Positions 8,485-17,700 of a stretch of DNA of 64,000 nt are shown one piece after another. Source of the DNA: Chloropicon primus (Eukaryota; Chlorophyta; Chloropicophyceae; Chloropicales; Chloropicaceae); contig CP060760.1 in NCBI GenBank assembly GCA_023205875.1, forward strand, positions 62,001 through 126,000. The letters are read 5' to 3'. The notes beneath the pieces were generated by a model, which saw only the letters and a program-made list of their open reading frames with translations, did no database searches and had not been told where the DNA came from. The translations under genes were made by a program, and so were the position numbers. Position 1 is the stretch's first letter. Each line of letters begins with the position of its first letter.

Positions 8485-10305
8485 TCAGAAGGCGTAGGGG
8501 TCCAGCAGGCCGTCCTCGAACAAGTCGTCGAAATCCCCCTCGTGATGACGGCGACGGCGATGGTGATCGGGACTTGCTGGGGGCTGGCCTTGCTTGGGCC
8601 TGGACTTCCTGGTTTTTTTCGCGGTCGTCTTGGGCTTCTTGGCCTGCTGCTCCCTTGTTGCCCGCCCTCCCTTCGCTCGGCCTTGCTCCATGGCTTCCGC
8701 CAGCTTCTCTTTCAGGTCGCCCACCCGAGCCTCGTGCTCCTGCCGAAGAGACCTCAGAGCCTCCTCGCCGGACTGCAAGATCTGCCTCTTGCTCTCCGCG
8801 AAGCCCTTCTCCTTCGCCTGCAGGTCCCTCCTGGCCGCCCCGAGGCTCTCCTCCAGAGCTCGGTGCTTATCCTCCCAGGCGCTCCGCTCGCTCTCCTTGC
8901 CCCGTACCTCCCTCTGGAGCTCCTCCTTCAGGGACTCCACCTCCTCCTTCATCTTCTCCTTCATCTTGGTCAACTCGCTGGCGTTCTGGTTGCTCAGTGC
9001 AATGCAGTACTGCTTCTGCTCGTCCTTGAGGGACTTGAGCTGCCTCCTCGTTTCCTCGCACTCCTTCTTCGAGATCTCGGCCTCGCTCGTCTTCACGACG
9101 AGCTTGGAGGACGCCGAGTCCAAGTCGGAGATCAGGGACGTCAGCCGGGTCGTCAGCTCGTCGTTCTGCACGTTCACCTTGACGACGGCCTCCTCCTTGG
9201 CTTTCAGGGCCTTTCTCAGGGCGCTCGACTGCTGGTCGAGCCTCCCGAGGGCCTTGGAGACGGCCAGAACCCTCTTGCCCATCGAGCCAAGGGCCGCGGA
9301 CCACTTGGCGAGTCGAGAGTTGACGCCATCCTCCCGCTCCTTGAGGGCTCGGAGCATCTTCGAGTGGTGCGACCTCAAGGCCTCCCGGGTGGCCCCGTCC
9401 ACCTTGGCCCCCCTCCCCCTCACCTCCTCGAGGAGGCTCTCCGCCCGGACCCTCTGGGCGTGCTCCTTCTGCCTCAGCTCCAGGTAGTCGTTCAGGCTCG
9501 CGACGGTCCTGGACAGCTCCTGCTTGACCACCTCGTGGTCAATGGTCTTCTGCTTCATGTCCGCCTCGTACTTGCTCCTGAGCTCCGCGAGCTCCGCCGT
9601 GGCCTGGGCCCGGGCGGCCCTCGACTCCTCCAGCTTCTTCTGGCAGTCGCCCTGCTGGTCAGACTTCTCGGAGACCAGGGCCCGGCTCGTCACCAGCTCG
9701 TCCGAGATCCTCTTGTTGACCTCCTTGGCGGCCTCGACCTCGCGGCTCACCTCGGCCACCCTGGCCTCGAGCCTCACGCACCGATCGACGCTCTCCTTCT
9801 GCTGGGCCCGGACCCTGGAGCTCTCCTCCAGGGACTTGGCGAGCTTGGACGTGAACTCCTCCTGCTGGGACTGGCACTTGTTCGTGCTCGTGTTGAGCCT
9901 GAGGTGAGCGATGTCGATCCCCTCCAGGATGCCGTTGAAGTCCTCGAGGTGCCGGTCCAGGCGCTCCTGCTTGAACTTGATGTCCGAGTACCCCACCCTC
10001 TCCGCCTTGAACGCCTTCTTCAGCTCGCTGATCTGATGCTGGGCCTGCTTCAGCTGGCTCGTCAGCTGGCAGTTCGCCGCCTGCAGCTCCACGTTCCTGT
10101 GGTGCTGCTCCTCCGCCATCTCCTTCATCCTCTTGATCGTGATCGCCCCGTCGGACTGCGTGATCGCCGTCACCGTCGTCGTCGACGTCGTCACCTGGTG
10201 GTGGTGCTGCACGCACGCCCCCTCGTTCACCCCCCCGGGGATCCTGCTCGGGTGTGAGTACCCCGCCGTCCTCATCATGCTCGACGGCAGCTCCGACGAC
10301 GCCAT
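8485..10305 (-). CDS. Long coiled-coil protein of unknown function
   Basis: The 606-aa product (start MASSELPSSMM) has a short Ser/Thr/His-rich head. Near-continuous heptad coiled coil follows from about residue 55 to 545 (NVELQAANCQLTSQLKQAQ, EEFTSKLAKSLEESSR, LKSLKDEQKQY, LKEELQREVRGKESE). It ends in a basic tail (KKPKTTAKKTRKSRPK) and a small acidic end (DFDDLFEDGLLDPYAF). No family-specific motif is recognised; myosin-tail, SMC and golgin matches would be generic. The frame continues upstream to 10458 through a hydrophobic, homopolymer-derived stretch, so the Met at 10305 is preferred. It could be a cytoskeletal or centriolar scaffold, but nothing visible decides this. Confidence 0.7.
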   Translation of the reverse strand: MASSELPSSMMRTAGYSHPSRIPGGVNEGACVQHHHQVTTSTTTVTAITQSDGAITIKRMKEMAEEQHHRNVELQAANCQLTSQLKQAQHQISELKKAFKAERVGYSDIKFKQERLDRHLEDFNGILEGIDIAHLRLNTSTNKCQSQQEEFTSKLAKSLEESSRVRAQQKESVDRCVRLEARVAEVSREVEAAKEVNKRISDELVTSRALVSEKSDQQGDCQKKLEESRAARAQATAELAELRSKYEADMKQKTIDHEVVKQELSRTVASLNDYLELRQKEHAQRVRAESLLEEVRGRGAKVDGATREALRSHHSKMLRALKEREDGVNSRLAKWSAALGSMGKRVLAVSKALGRLDQQSSALRKALKAKEEAVVKVNVQNDELTTRLTSLISDLDSASSKLVVKTSEAEISKKECEETRRQLKSLKDEQKQYCIALSNQNASELTKMKEKMKEEVESLKEELQREVRGKESERSAWEDKHRALEESLGAARRDLQAKEKGFAESKRQILQSGEEALRSLRQEHEARVGDLKEKLAEAMEQGRAKGGRATREQQAKKPKTTAKKTRKSRPKQGQPPASPDHHRRRRHHEGDFDDLFEDGLLDPYAF

Positions 10306-10784
10306 CCCGATCAAAACTCCAAGCAGCAGCAAGCCAAGCCAAGCCAGCACCACCGGAGCGGCGCACCGATCGAACGAAGAACAAGAACAAGAAAAAAAAA
10401 AAAAACAGAGAAGATGCCAAGCGAACGAACGTACGAACGTACGAACGAACGGAAGCAAAACCTCGTCCCTCCTCCACCTCTCCCCTTCGCTCCGTACGTG
10501 CGTTACGATCGATCGCAGTCGCGCGATCGCGATTCTTGGTTTTGGTTGCGATCGATCGATCGGTGTTCGTCAAAAGAAGAGATCGGAAGAAGAAGAGATA
10601 AGGCGGACGAAGAGAGGGAGTGTGTTGTGGAGGGGAACCTTTGGGCGAAGGTGGTCGACGACGAGGGGAGGTGCGAGGTTGAACGAGTGGACAGATCGAT
10701 CGTACATCTTGAGATCTTTCGATCGGTAGGTGGGTCGAGGGATTTGGACGAGGTTTGGGGTACTAAGGGAGCGAGGACTGAGGG
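10306..10784. other. Divergent promoter region between the coiled-coil gene and ClpR
   Basis: It holds an A-run, GAAC/GTAC short tandem repeats around 10420-10460, repeated CGATCGATCG palindromes around 10505-10565, and a weak copy of the recurrent promoter element (TCTTGAGATCTTTCGATCGG, 10707-10738) about 47 bases before the ClpR ATG. No gene seen. Confidence 0.45.
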
Positions 10785-11843
10785 ATGGCGTCGACGTCGA
10801 CGTACAAGGCGGCCGGGAGGACGAGGAGGGCGGTGTGGGGAGCGGGGCAGAGGAAGGGGTGCGTGTGTAGGGCGGAGAGGCTCGGCAAACACGACGACGG
10901 CCTCTCGCAAGGACAGAGGACCGCGCTGGGAGTGTTGGGCTCGAGGAGGCAGCAAGATTCGTTTGACTTGTTCGACGTGCAAGACCCCAAGCTTCTGAGC
11001 GCGAAGGTGCACTACCGCCCGGACTTTCCGGTGTACGACTGGGAGAGGACGGAGGAGGACGCCGCGCTGGAGAACACCGCGACGCGTATGTACGCCGGGG
11101 CGGGTGCTGGCGGGAGAGGCGTCGTGCAGGCGGGAGGGTACGGAGGGAACGTGTCCCCGCCGGACCTTCCTTCCCTCCTCCTCAACGGGCGCATCTGCTT
11201 CCTCGGGATGCCCCTCGTGACCCAAGTCACGGAGCTCATCGTGGCCCAGCTCCTGTTCCTGAACTACGACAGCGGGACCACGGGAGGGATGAACAAGCCG
11301 ATCTATCTTTACATTAACTCAAGCGGGTCGCAGGAGCAGAAGCAGGCGGTCGGCTTCGAGACGGAGGCGACTGCGATCCTCGACACGATATCCTACGTCC
11401 AGCCGCCGGTCCACACGGTGGCCATCTCCAAGGCGCACGGAAACGCTGCGCTGCTGCTCGCAGCGGGGGCCAAGGGCTGCAGGGCGGCTCTCCCCCACTC
11501 GTCCTTGAAGATAAGCCCGCCGAGGCTGAACCGCGCGGCCGGCAGGGCGGTGGACGTTCAGATCAAGGCCAACGAGCTCGAGGCGAACGCCAAGGTCCAC
11601 GCCTCCCTGCTTTCCAAGTTCTGCGGGAGGAAGGAGGAGAAAGTTTTGGAAGAGATCTCGAGGGACAGGTACATGACTCCCGAGAAGGCCATTGACTACG
11701 GCCTGATCGACCAGGTCATACAACCAAACCAGCTCATGATAGACAGGAAAGACTACGACCAGATCCTCCAGTCCGTGGGAGGGCAGCAGCAGTCTCAGAG
11801 CAGGAGGTCCCACGCGGACGGCCCAGAAGCCGGGGCTGCTTGA
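10785..11843 (+). CDS. ClpR-type (catalytically inactive ClpP) plastid protease subunit
   Basis: The 352-aa single-exon product has a basic N-terminus (STYKAAGRTRRAVW) consistent with a plastid transit peptide. The ClpP fold follows from about residue 120: PPDLPSLLLNGRICFLGMPL, QVTELIVAQLLFL, KPIYLYINSSGS, ETEATAILDTISYV. At the catalytic serine site (normally GxASM) the sequence is HGNAALLLAAGAKG, and at the histidine site it is SSLKISPPR, so Ser and His are both absent. This defines a ClpR rather than ClpP subunit of the plastid Clp core. The C-terminal part EEISRDRYMTPEKAIDYGLI is the usual handle region. Which of plant ClpR1-R4 it equals is not certain. The tail is Gln/Ser-rich. Confidence 0.88.
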   Translation: MASTSTYKAAGRTRRAVWGAGQRKGCVCRAERLGKHDDGLSQGQRTALGVLGSRRQQDSFDLFDVQDPKLLSAKVHYRPDFPVYDWERTEEDAALENTATRMYAGAGAGGRGVVQAGGYGGNVSPPDLPSLLLNGRICFLGMPLVTQVTELIVAQLLFLNYDSGTTGGMNKPIYLYINSSGSQEQKQAVGFETEATAILDTISYVQPPVHTVAISKAHGNAALLLAAGAKGCRAALPHSSLKISPPRLNRAAGRAVDVQIKANELEANAKVHASLLSKFCGRKEEKVLEEISRDRYMTPEKAIDYGLIDQVIQPNQLMIDRKDYDQILQSVGGQQQSQSRRSHADGPEAGAA

Positions 11844-12078
11844 AGGAGGAAAGAAACGAATTAGATTTTTTTTTGGATTCGAGGACAAGTAGCAGCTTTG
11901 GCCTTTACGGTTGTAATATTAACGCGGAGGAGCGCGTCTTCCATGAACACAAGAGCAGCCTCTTTGTTCCACCGAAACGTTTCCCTTTTCCTTCTTCCCC
12001 TTCCCCTTCCTCCGGCGAGGGTCGTCCCCAACGACACCACCACCACCACCACGGCCTTTTGTCTTCCTCCCTCATCCC
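11844..12078. other. 3' region between ClpR (+) and KISH (-)
   Basis: Convergent 3' ends are expected here. There is a CAC run around 12040-12055; no gene seen. Confidence 0.4.
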
Positions 12079-12549
12079 TCATCGCAACAGGACCCCAATG
12101 CCAGCGGCAAAGCACACGAGGCCCACCCAGGGACTGAGCCTCTCTCCTATCCTAGCCGCCTTCCACAGAATACCGCGAAACCTGCGCTCCAACAACAAGC
12201 ATCAAAACCAACATCATCATCATCGTCATCATCATTCAAACAACAGCAAAAGGGAGAGAAGGGGATGGGTCGGTCAGTTCGACGCCCAGGGCGCGCGGAC
12301 GAGGAAAGACCCAAGGACTCCGGAGGAGGAGATCGACATGGTGTCGAGACGAGCGTCGCATCACGCCACGCCACGTCGCATCCACCCTCCTCCCTCTCTG
12401 AGTGACTCGGAATCCGAGTCTTTCCTTCCTTGTTCTTACCCTTCTCTCGTGTTCAGCAGCGTTGGGGCTCGCATTTTTATGTACGTGCAGGTGCAAATGA
12501 AAAGGACGGCCACGATGGCCAGGGACTGCTCATCGAACAGCGCAGTCAT
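12079..12549 (-). CDS. KISH/TMEM167 small secretory-pathway membrane protein, two exons
   Basis: Exons 12440-12549 and 12079-12181 are joined across a 258-bp intron (donor GG|GTAAGA, acceptor GCGCAG|G) to give 70 aa. Exon 1 encodes MTALFDEQSLAIVAVLFICT and CTYIKMRAPTLLNTREG. Exon 2 encodes FRGILWKAARIGERLSPWVG and then a second hydrophobic helix ending VLLR. This matches the KISH/TMEM167 family (usual length 72-74) across its whole length, including the CTCTY, K-A-A-R-I-G-E-R-L-S-P-W and two-helix layout. Kish proteins are Golgi and early secretory membrane proteins needed for constitutive secretion. The gene is easy to miss because neither exon is long. Confidence 0.92.
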
Positions 12550-12722
12550 CCTCGCCCTCTCTCCCCTCTCTCTCCCGTCGCCTCTCGCCTCGCTCGCCCT
12601 CCTCGATTCAAAAATGATCGAGCTGATGCAATGAGCCGAGAGGAGAGGAGAGGACAAGAGGCTGGCTTGGCCATGAATAAATTACAGATTGGATGGGATG
12701 CTACTTGTGTTGTTGCGGCCTC

Positions 12723-14262
12723 TTAGGTCCACAAAAAGTCTGTGCACAGGGACATGTGATCGCTGGGCCAAAAGCTGAAACGAATCCACGATCGATGGAT
12801 AGACACGGACGGATAACGGAGTCAGTGCCACTTGATCATCTCGGGGGGCGTGCGCGCCAGTGAGAGAGGGGGGGGTGCTCCCGTGTCTTACCTGCTTGGC
12901 AGCAGACCTCCGCTCCTGCCATTAGCCAGTACGTTGTAGCTCACAGGGAGGAGAGCCGAGAGGGGCAGGAGAGAGCTCTCCTCGGCGCACCAGATGTACT
13001 TGGTGAGAAAAACAAAAAGAAAATGAAAAAGTTAGCCGCCACACCGTGACAATATCGAGAGGGAGGCAGAGAGGGTGGCTACTCACATCCACGGTCCCTA
13101 GAAAGCGTCGATGGGCACTTGTGTACTCGGGCTCGGCGCCATTCACAATTTTGTAGGCGCTCGAGAGCTTGAGCTGATGGGTGGCGATCCTCTCGTCCTC
13201 GCGACCGGTCGCCACGCGCAGGTTCTCCGCCGACCACTTGTTTGGATTCCCCTGGTTTCTCTTCTTGTTCTTCCTCACGAACTGGTGGTCCTCTACCTCC
13301 TCTTCCGGCAGGCGGAAGCAGTTTGGCTGCGAGGCGGCGCCCGAGGAGCCGCTGCCGCTGCCGGGAATTCCTTGGACTTGCCCCGACAGGTACCGCCTGT
13401 CGTGCGACAAGCAGTCCAGCTCCCCGCTCGCGACGAAAGTGTACACAGGGGACTCCGGGGCAGAATTGAAGTCGCCGCAAATGACGATGTCCTGGCCGAC
13501 CCCCTCTGCCTCGGCGATTCCACCCAGCGTGTCCATGAGGACGCGAGCTTGCGCGAGCTTGATGTCCCCTCGCTTGGGGTTGAAGAGGACGTGAATATTT
13601 CCCAGCGCCAAGACGCGGCCATCGCCTTCCCCCGTGGCCTCCAGAACGTGGCACAAGGCGACGTTCTGCTTCAAGTCGTATTGGGCGAATTCGATGGGTC
13701 GGCAAGCCCTTTTCCTGAAAGCTCCCGCCCTCCAGAAGGTCGCGCAACCCTCCGGCAGACCCGTCCTTGGAACGAAGTCCCCGTGGAACCCCAGGACGCC
13801 CATTTCCCTGCGGAGCGCCTCAAAGCCCTCCACCTCCTGAAAGCAAACCACGTCCGGCTTTGTGAGCTTCACTTCCCTAACAATGCCCCTCAGCCTCTGC
13901 TCCCACGACATGATCCACTTGGGGATCCCCAGGTAGAGCTCCCTGTAGTGCTCGCACGCCAGGCGGTCTGCAAGGATGTTGTACGACATCACCCGAATCC
14001 GCGTGGGTTGCCTGCCTCGTCCCTTCTTCGCACGCGCGAGAGCCTTGGCGACGAGTTCCTTGTACGACCCAACGACGCGCCACTTCCTCCTGCTCTCATC
14101 CATCTCGACTGCGACCTCACCTCCTTGCCTCCATGATGATTCTCCGCAGAGGTTGCTCAATCCATCCCTTCGCACAGGTGGTTCCCGGTCACTCCGAGCG
14201 CCAAACGAGTCGAACAAGGTATCTTTGGAAACGTCTCGAGGTGTAGTTTCGTTCAAGCGCAC
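12723..14262 (-). CDS. CCR4/nocturnin-type endonuclease/exonuclease/phosphatase family protein, three exons
   Basis: Exons 13087-14262, 12892-12998 and 12723-12774 join in phase (444 aa) with GTGAGT and GTAAGA donors and CCAAG and TTTCAG acceptors. EEP-fold motifs appear in order: RVMSYNILADRLA, KPDVVCFQEVEGFEALR (metal-binding Glu), IHVLFNPKRGDIK, IVICGDFNSAPESPVY (catalytic Asp and Asn), TSAHRRFLGTVD-YIWCAE, and the final FWPSDHMSLCTDF encoded by the small last exon. This order is typical of CCR4-type deadenylases and related 2'-phosphatases or angel-like proteins; no leucine-rich repeat precedes it. An Arg/Lys/Asn-rich loop (VRKNKKRNQGNPNKW) interrupts the core. The start may be 14262 or the Met at 14103 (MDESRRKW). 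Confidence 0.9.
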
Positions 14263-14705
14263 TTTTCCTTTCCGTTACGTTCGAGACGATCACTCTAACG
14301 TTCCAACAAAGCCTCTCCTCCCTCCCCTTCTCCCCATCTCCTGGTGGCGGGAAAGGACATTGATTTTTTTCAAAGGTCAAAGGGGAGACCTTGGCCTTGG
14401 CTCGTGGAGGTGAGGAAGGACAATCGGTGCGCGAGTGTCTTGCCCCCCTTGGCGGTGCAGGGGCCGGAGAGGAGGCCAAGGCCGGGACCAGATCATTGGC
14501 TTGCCAGGGAACCAAGTGAGGCGGCTAGAGTTTGTCGAAATTGTTGTGGTATTCGATTCGATTGGGTTTGTGATGACCCACCCACTGATAATATAGAGGC
14601 CAGAGGGATGGGAGACATATCAACAAGTTGAGTTTGAGAAGGGAGAGAGAGAGTGGGAGAGAGAGAGAGAGAGAGAGAGAGCACCAGAAGAAGGGGCGAG
14701 GAGAG
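14263..14705. other. Divergent promoter region between the EEP nuclease and dynein genes
   Basis: The right end (14643-14682) is a GA dinucleotide run ending about 25 bases before the dynein ATG. No further gene, RNA or repeat was recognised. Confidence 0.45.
14643..14682. repeat. GA dinucleotide microsatellite in the dynein leader
   Basis: Nearly pure GAGA run with one interruption, directly upstream of the dynein start. In frame it would encode Arg-Glu repeats, which explains why the dynein frame appears open upstream of 14706. Confidence 0.85.
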
Positions 14706-17700
14706 ATGGATCCCTTGAAGGAGAACGAGAGCCGGGGGAGTGGCATACCGAGGTTGGATAGGTACAAGCCAAGCCAGCCAGCGGAGGAGGAGGCCGGAGG
14801 CCCTGGAGTGTTGGGCGTCATAAAGAGCAAGAGCAAGAGCGGGCAATTCTTCAGGGTCCCTCGCCCTCCGGCCAAGGGGAAGCCGAGCGCGTTGCCTGAG
14901 CGCAAAGACACCTCCTCGAGGAGGGACCCCTACGAGAGCCACACCGTCAAGGTCCAGATAGGAGTGACTACAGGGGTAGAGCTCGTGATGCTGCTGGGGG
15001 AGAGTCATCAGGGCACCGATGAGCTCAGCCACCACGTGTATTACTTTGTGGAGTCGGAGCCCGCGAACGTGATCCTCCGCAACCCGTACGAGCTGGTGCT
15101 GGTGACCAAGGTGGACTGCGAGGGAAAGGACTTTTTCACAATAACCAAGAGCGGTGTCACCGAGTTCTCGAGGAAGAACGGCACGGAGACGACCCCATTG
15201 CTCGATTGGCTCAAGTTTCGAAACATGTTCAACATGATCAACAAGGACCCATTCAGGTTTCCTCTGATGAAGGCGTTTAAGATCTACAAAGCGTTCTACG
15301 CTTGGAAGTGCGCGGCCAGGATCTGGAAGATGGAGAGCGCCAGAGAGAAGCTCAAAGTCAATCTGTTCCTGCTGAACCCGACGTTCAACCCGGCACTTCT
15401 CCACGTCCAGGAGGTTGTCCTGAGCTGCGGGCTGGAGAACGTCGTGGATCACGCGGATCCAGAGGCGAGCCCTCGGAAGAAGAAGGGAGACCAGAGGCTC
15501 CTGTCGGCGTTCGGCAGCGCCATCGAAGTCTTTCAGAGCAAGACGCGTTTGGAGGGGGGGAGCGGCCACATGGAATCCTTGAGCAAGAGGCTGCACCAGT
15601 GCTTCATCGAGGTCAACAGGCAGATAGGGGAGCTCCAGGCTCACATCCAGATGATCGTCAACACGGTGTGCCACGAGTTCAGCGACATCCAGTTCAGCAG
15701 CGACAAGGAGCAGGACTGGATGGACAAAATCTCGGACGTCGACATGACGGTGAGGGACATCAAGTTCATGTTCCCTCAAAGGAGTCCGAATAGGAACCAG
15801 AACACCTTTCTGAACGAGAACATCGTGGAGATCTTTTCAAAGTCCCAGAACCAGCAAAAGATTATCATCAGCTTCGTGAGGCTGGTGGAGGTGATCATCG
15901 CTTCGGCGATCGCCGAGACGATGAAGGAAACCACGGAGCAAATCCACTCGATGATACTGAGCGAGAACAGGAGCATCGTTACGCTCAAGACGCAGTACGG
16001 TGCCGAGGGGGTTTCCATTATGCCCCCAGTGCGAGGTCTGACGAAGTTCTTCACCAAGTCGTTCAGGGACATGGCCGACGTGAGCGTTAAGCTCAAGAGG
16101 CCCCTCGTTTTCCCGCTGACCAAGAACAACGAGGTTCCCCCGCAGTTCCAAAGGAAGAACTTTGTGGCGCTGAAAGACCTCGTGGATGGCTTTGGCATCA
16201 ACATCGAAAGGGCCGGGGGGCAGGCCGAGGCTCACATTGTGTCCCAATTCGAGGCCCTGGTCGAGGTCAACAGCAGGCTTCTTTCGATCCCACAGTCCGA
16301 GGAGTTCAAGGAAGCGATGAACGAAGCTCGGTACATCTCGAGCGGTAGGGTCGAGGAACTGAAGCTGAACCCACGGACGTTCTCAAAGAATCTCATCGTG
16401 ATTCGGGATTGGCTGGATCTTATCGACGGGACCATGACGGAGAGCCAGGTCAACCCTCTGCTTTTGGATCTGTCTGACTTGAAGACAAACCTGCAGGAGG
16501 ATCTCACGGCGGCCTACAACTTGTTCGTGGAGAGGCTGCACGGCTGCCTGGAATACCACGGCAGGCACATTCTGGACGAGATGGTGTACAACAGCTACGA
16601 CATCAAGACGCTTTCGGACGACTTGCAGCTGTTCGTGGACGAATGCGTCCGAGTCGAGCAGGATGCTTACTCCACGGAGGACAGGGTCAATATCATCGGG
16701 TCGTTCTTCGACTCTTTGAGGAAAGTGCTCAAGTACGTTGACAAGTCTGACAGCTTCAATCAGAGGCTCGAGGAGAACTTCAGTACCGCCGAAGTTCTGA
16801 TGAACGAGGTGGAAAGGCTTTTGCGGAATAAGATCCAAGTCTCCAACGCTACGCAGATCAAAAAGTCGTGGGACAAGTTCTTGGACGAGAAGGCCAATTA
16901 CCTGAGGACCTTGCGGACCTTGTCGACCGATATTGTGAACCACTGCCAGGTCTATATCAACCAACTGCTTTTGACGGTGGATTGCTTCTGCGACGAGATC
17001 CAAGCGATCGAGGGCAAGCTGTCTTCCGACGATTCCTTTGACACTTCGGAGGACATGAAGGACAGCATGCAAAAGCACGTGAGCTTCCAGCTCATGAAGA
17101 TAGAGACGGAGATCAAGAAGAAGGGCGAGACGTCGGACAACCTTCAGGATATGCTCAAGTGGTGGATCAACACGCAAGCGATGCTCCAGACCCTCAACCC
17201 CGGGGGCAACACTGCTGACATCTGGCAGAGGAACGAAGCGATAAGGGCGGCGAAGGAGAGGGGAAAGAGCCTCTTCGAGCACGTCAACTCTGTCTTCCAC
17301 TGGAAGAAAAAGTTCTGGCTGAGCGATATTCTTATTTGGATGGAGGTGTACGAGAGGCTCACTACGATCCGGCCGTTCTCGAGCGATTTGTCTCAAGAGA
17401 CCCTCGCCGAGGTCAACAGCGCGGTGAATGGTCACATTGAGATTCTGAACGAGCGGCTGGACTGGGCGAACAAGTCCAACTTCGTGTGCAAGGAGACGTC
17501 CCTCATCAAAGAGATTGTCCAAGCAGGGGAGGCCTGGATAAACACGCTCAACACCTTCAACGAGATGATCTCGAACCCGAACCACCCCTCGAGCGTCCAA
17601 CTGAGGCACAGGCTGACCGTGGAGATGAAGAGAAAGGGCAAGAGCCTTCTGGAATGCACGCTCGCGGACATCCACGGTCGGAGTGCCTCTGGGTTCTCCT

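Noticed and set aside
8542-10257. 571-codon plus-strand open frame
   Set aside because: Antisense to the coiled-coil gene; Leu- and Pro-rich shadow of Glu/Lys/Gln codons.
11840-12634. 264-codon plus-strand frame downstream of ClpR
   Set aside because: It overlaps KISH on the other strand and is made of His, Ser and Arg runs without a domain.
14628-14705. N-terminal extension of dynein (Arg-Glu repeats)
   Set aside because: Encoded by the GA microsatellite; the conserved start MDPLKEN at 14706 is more plausible.
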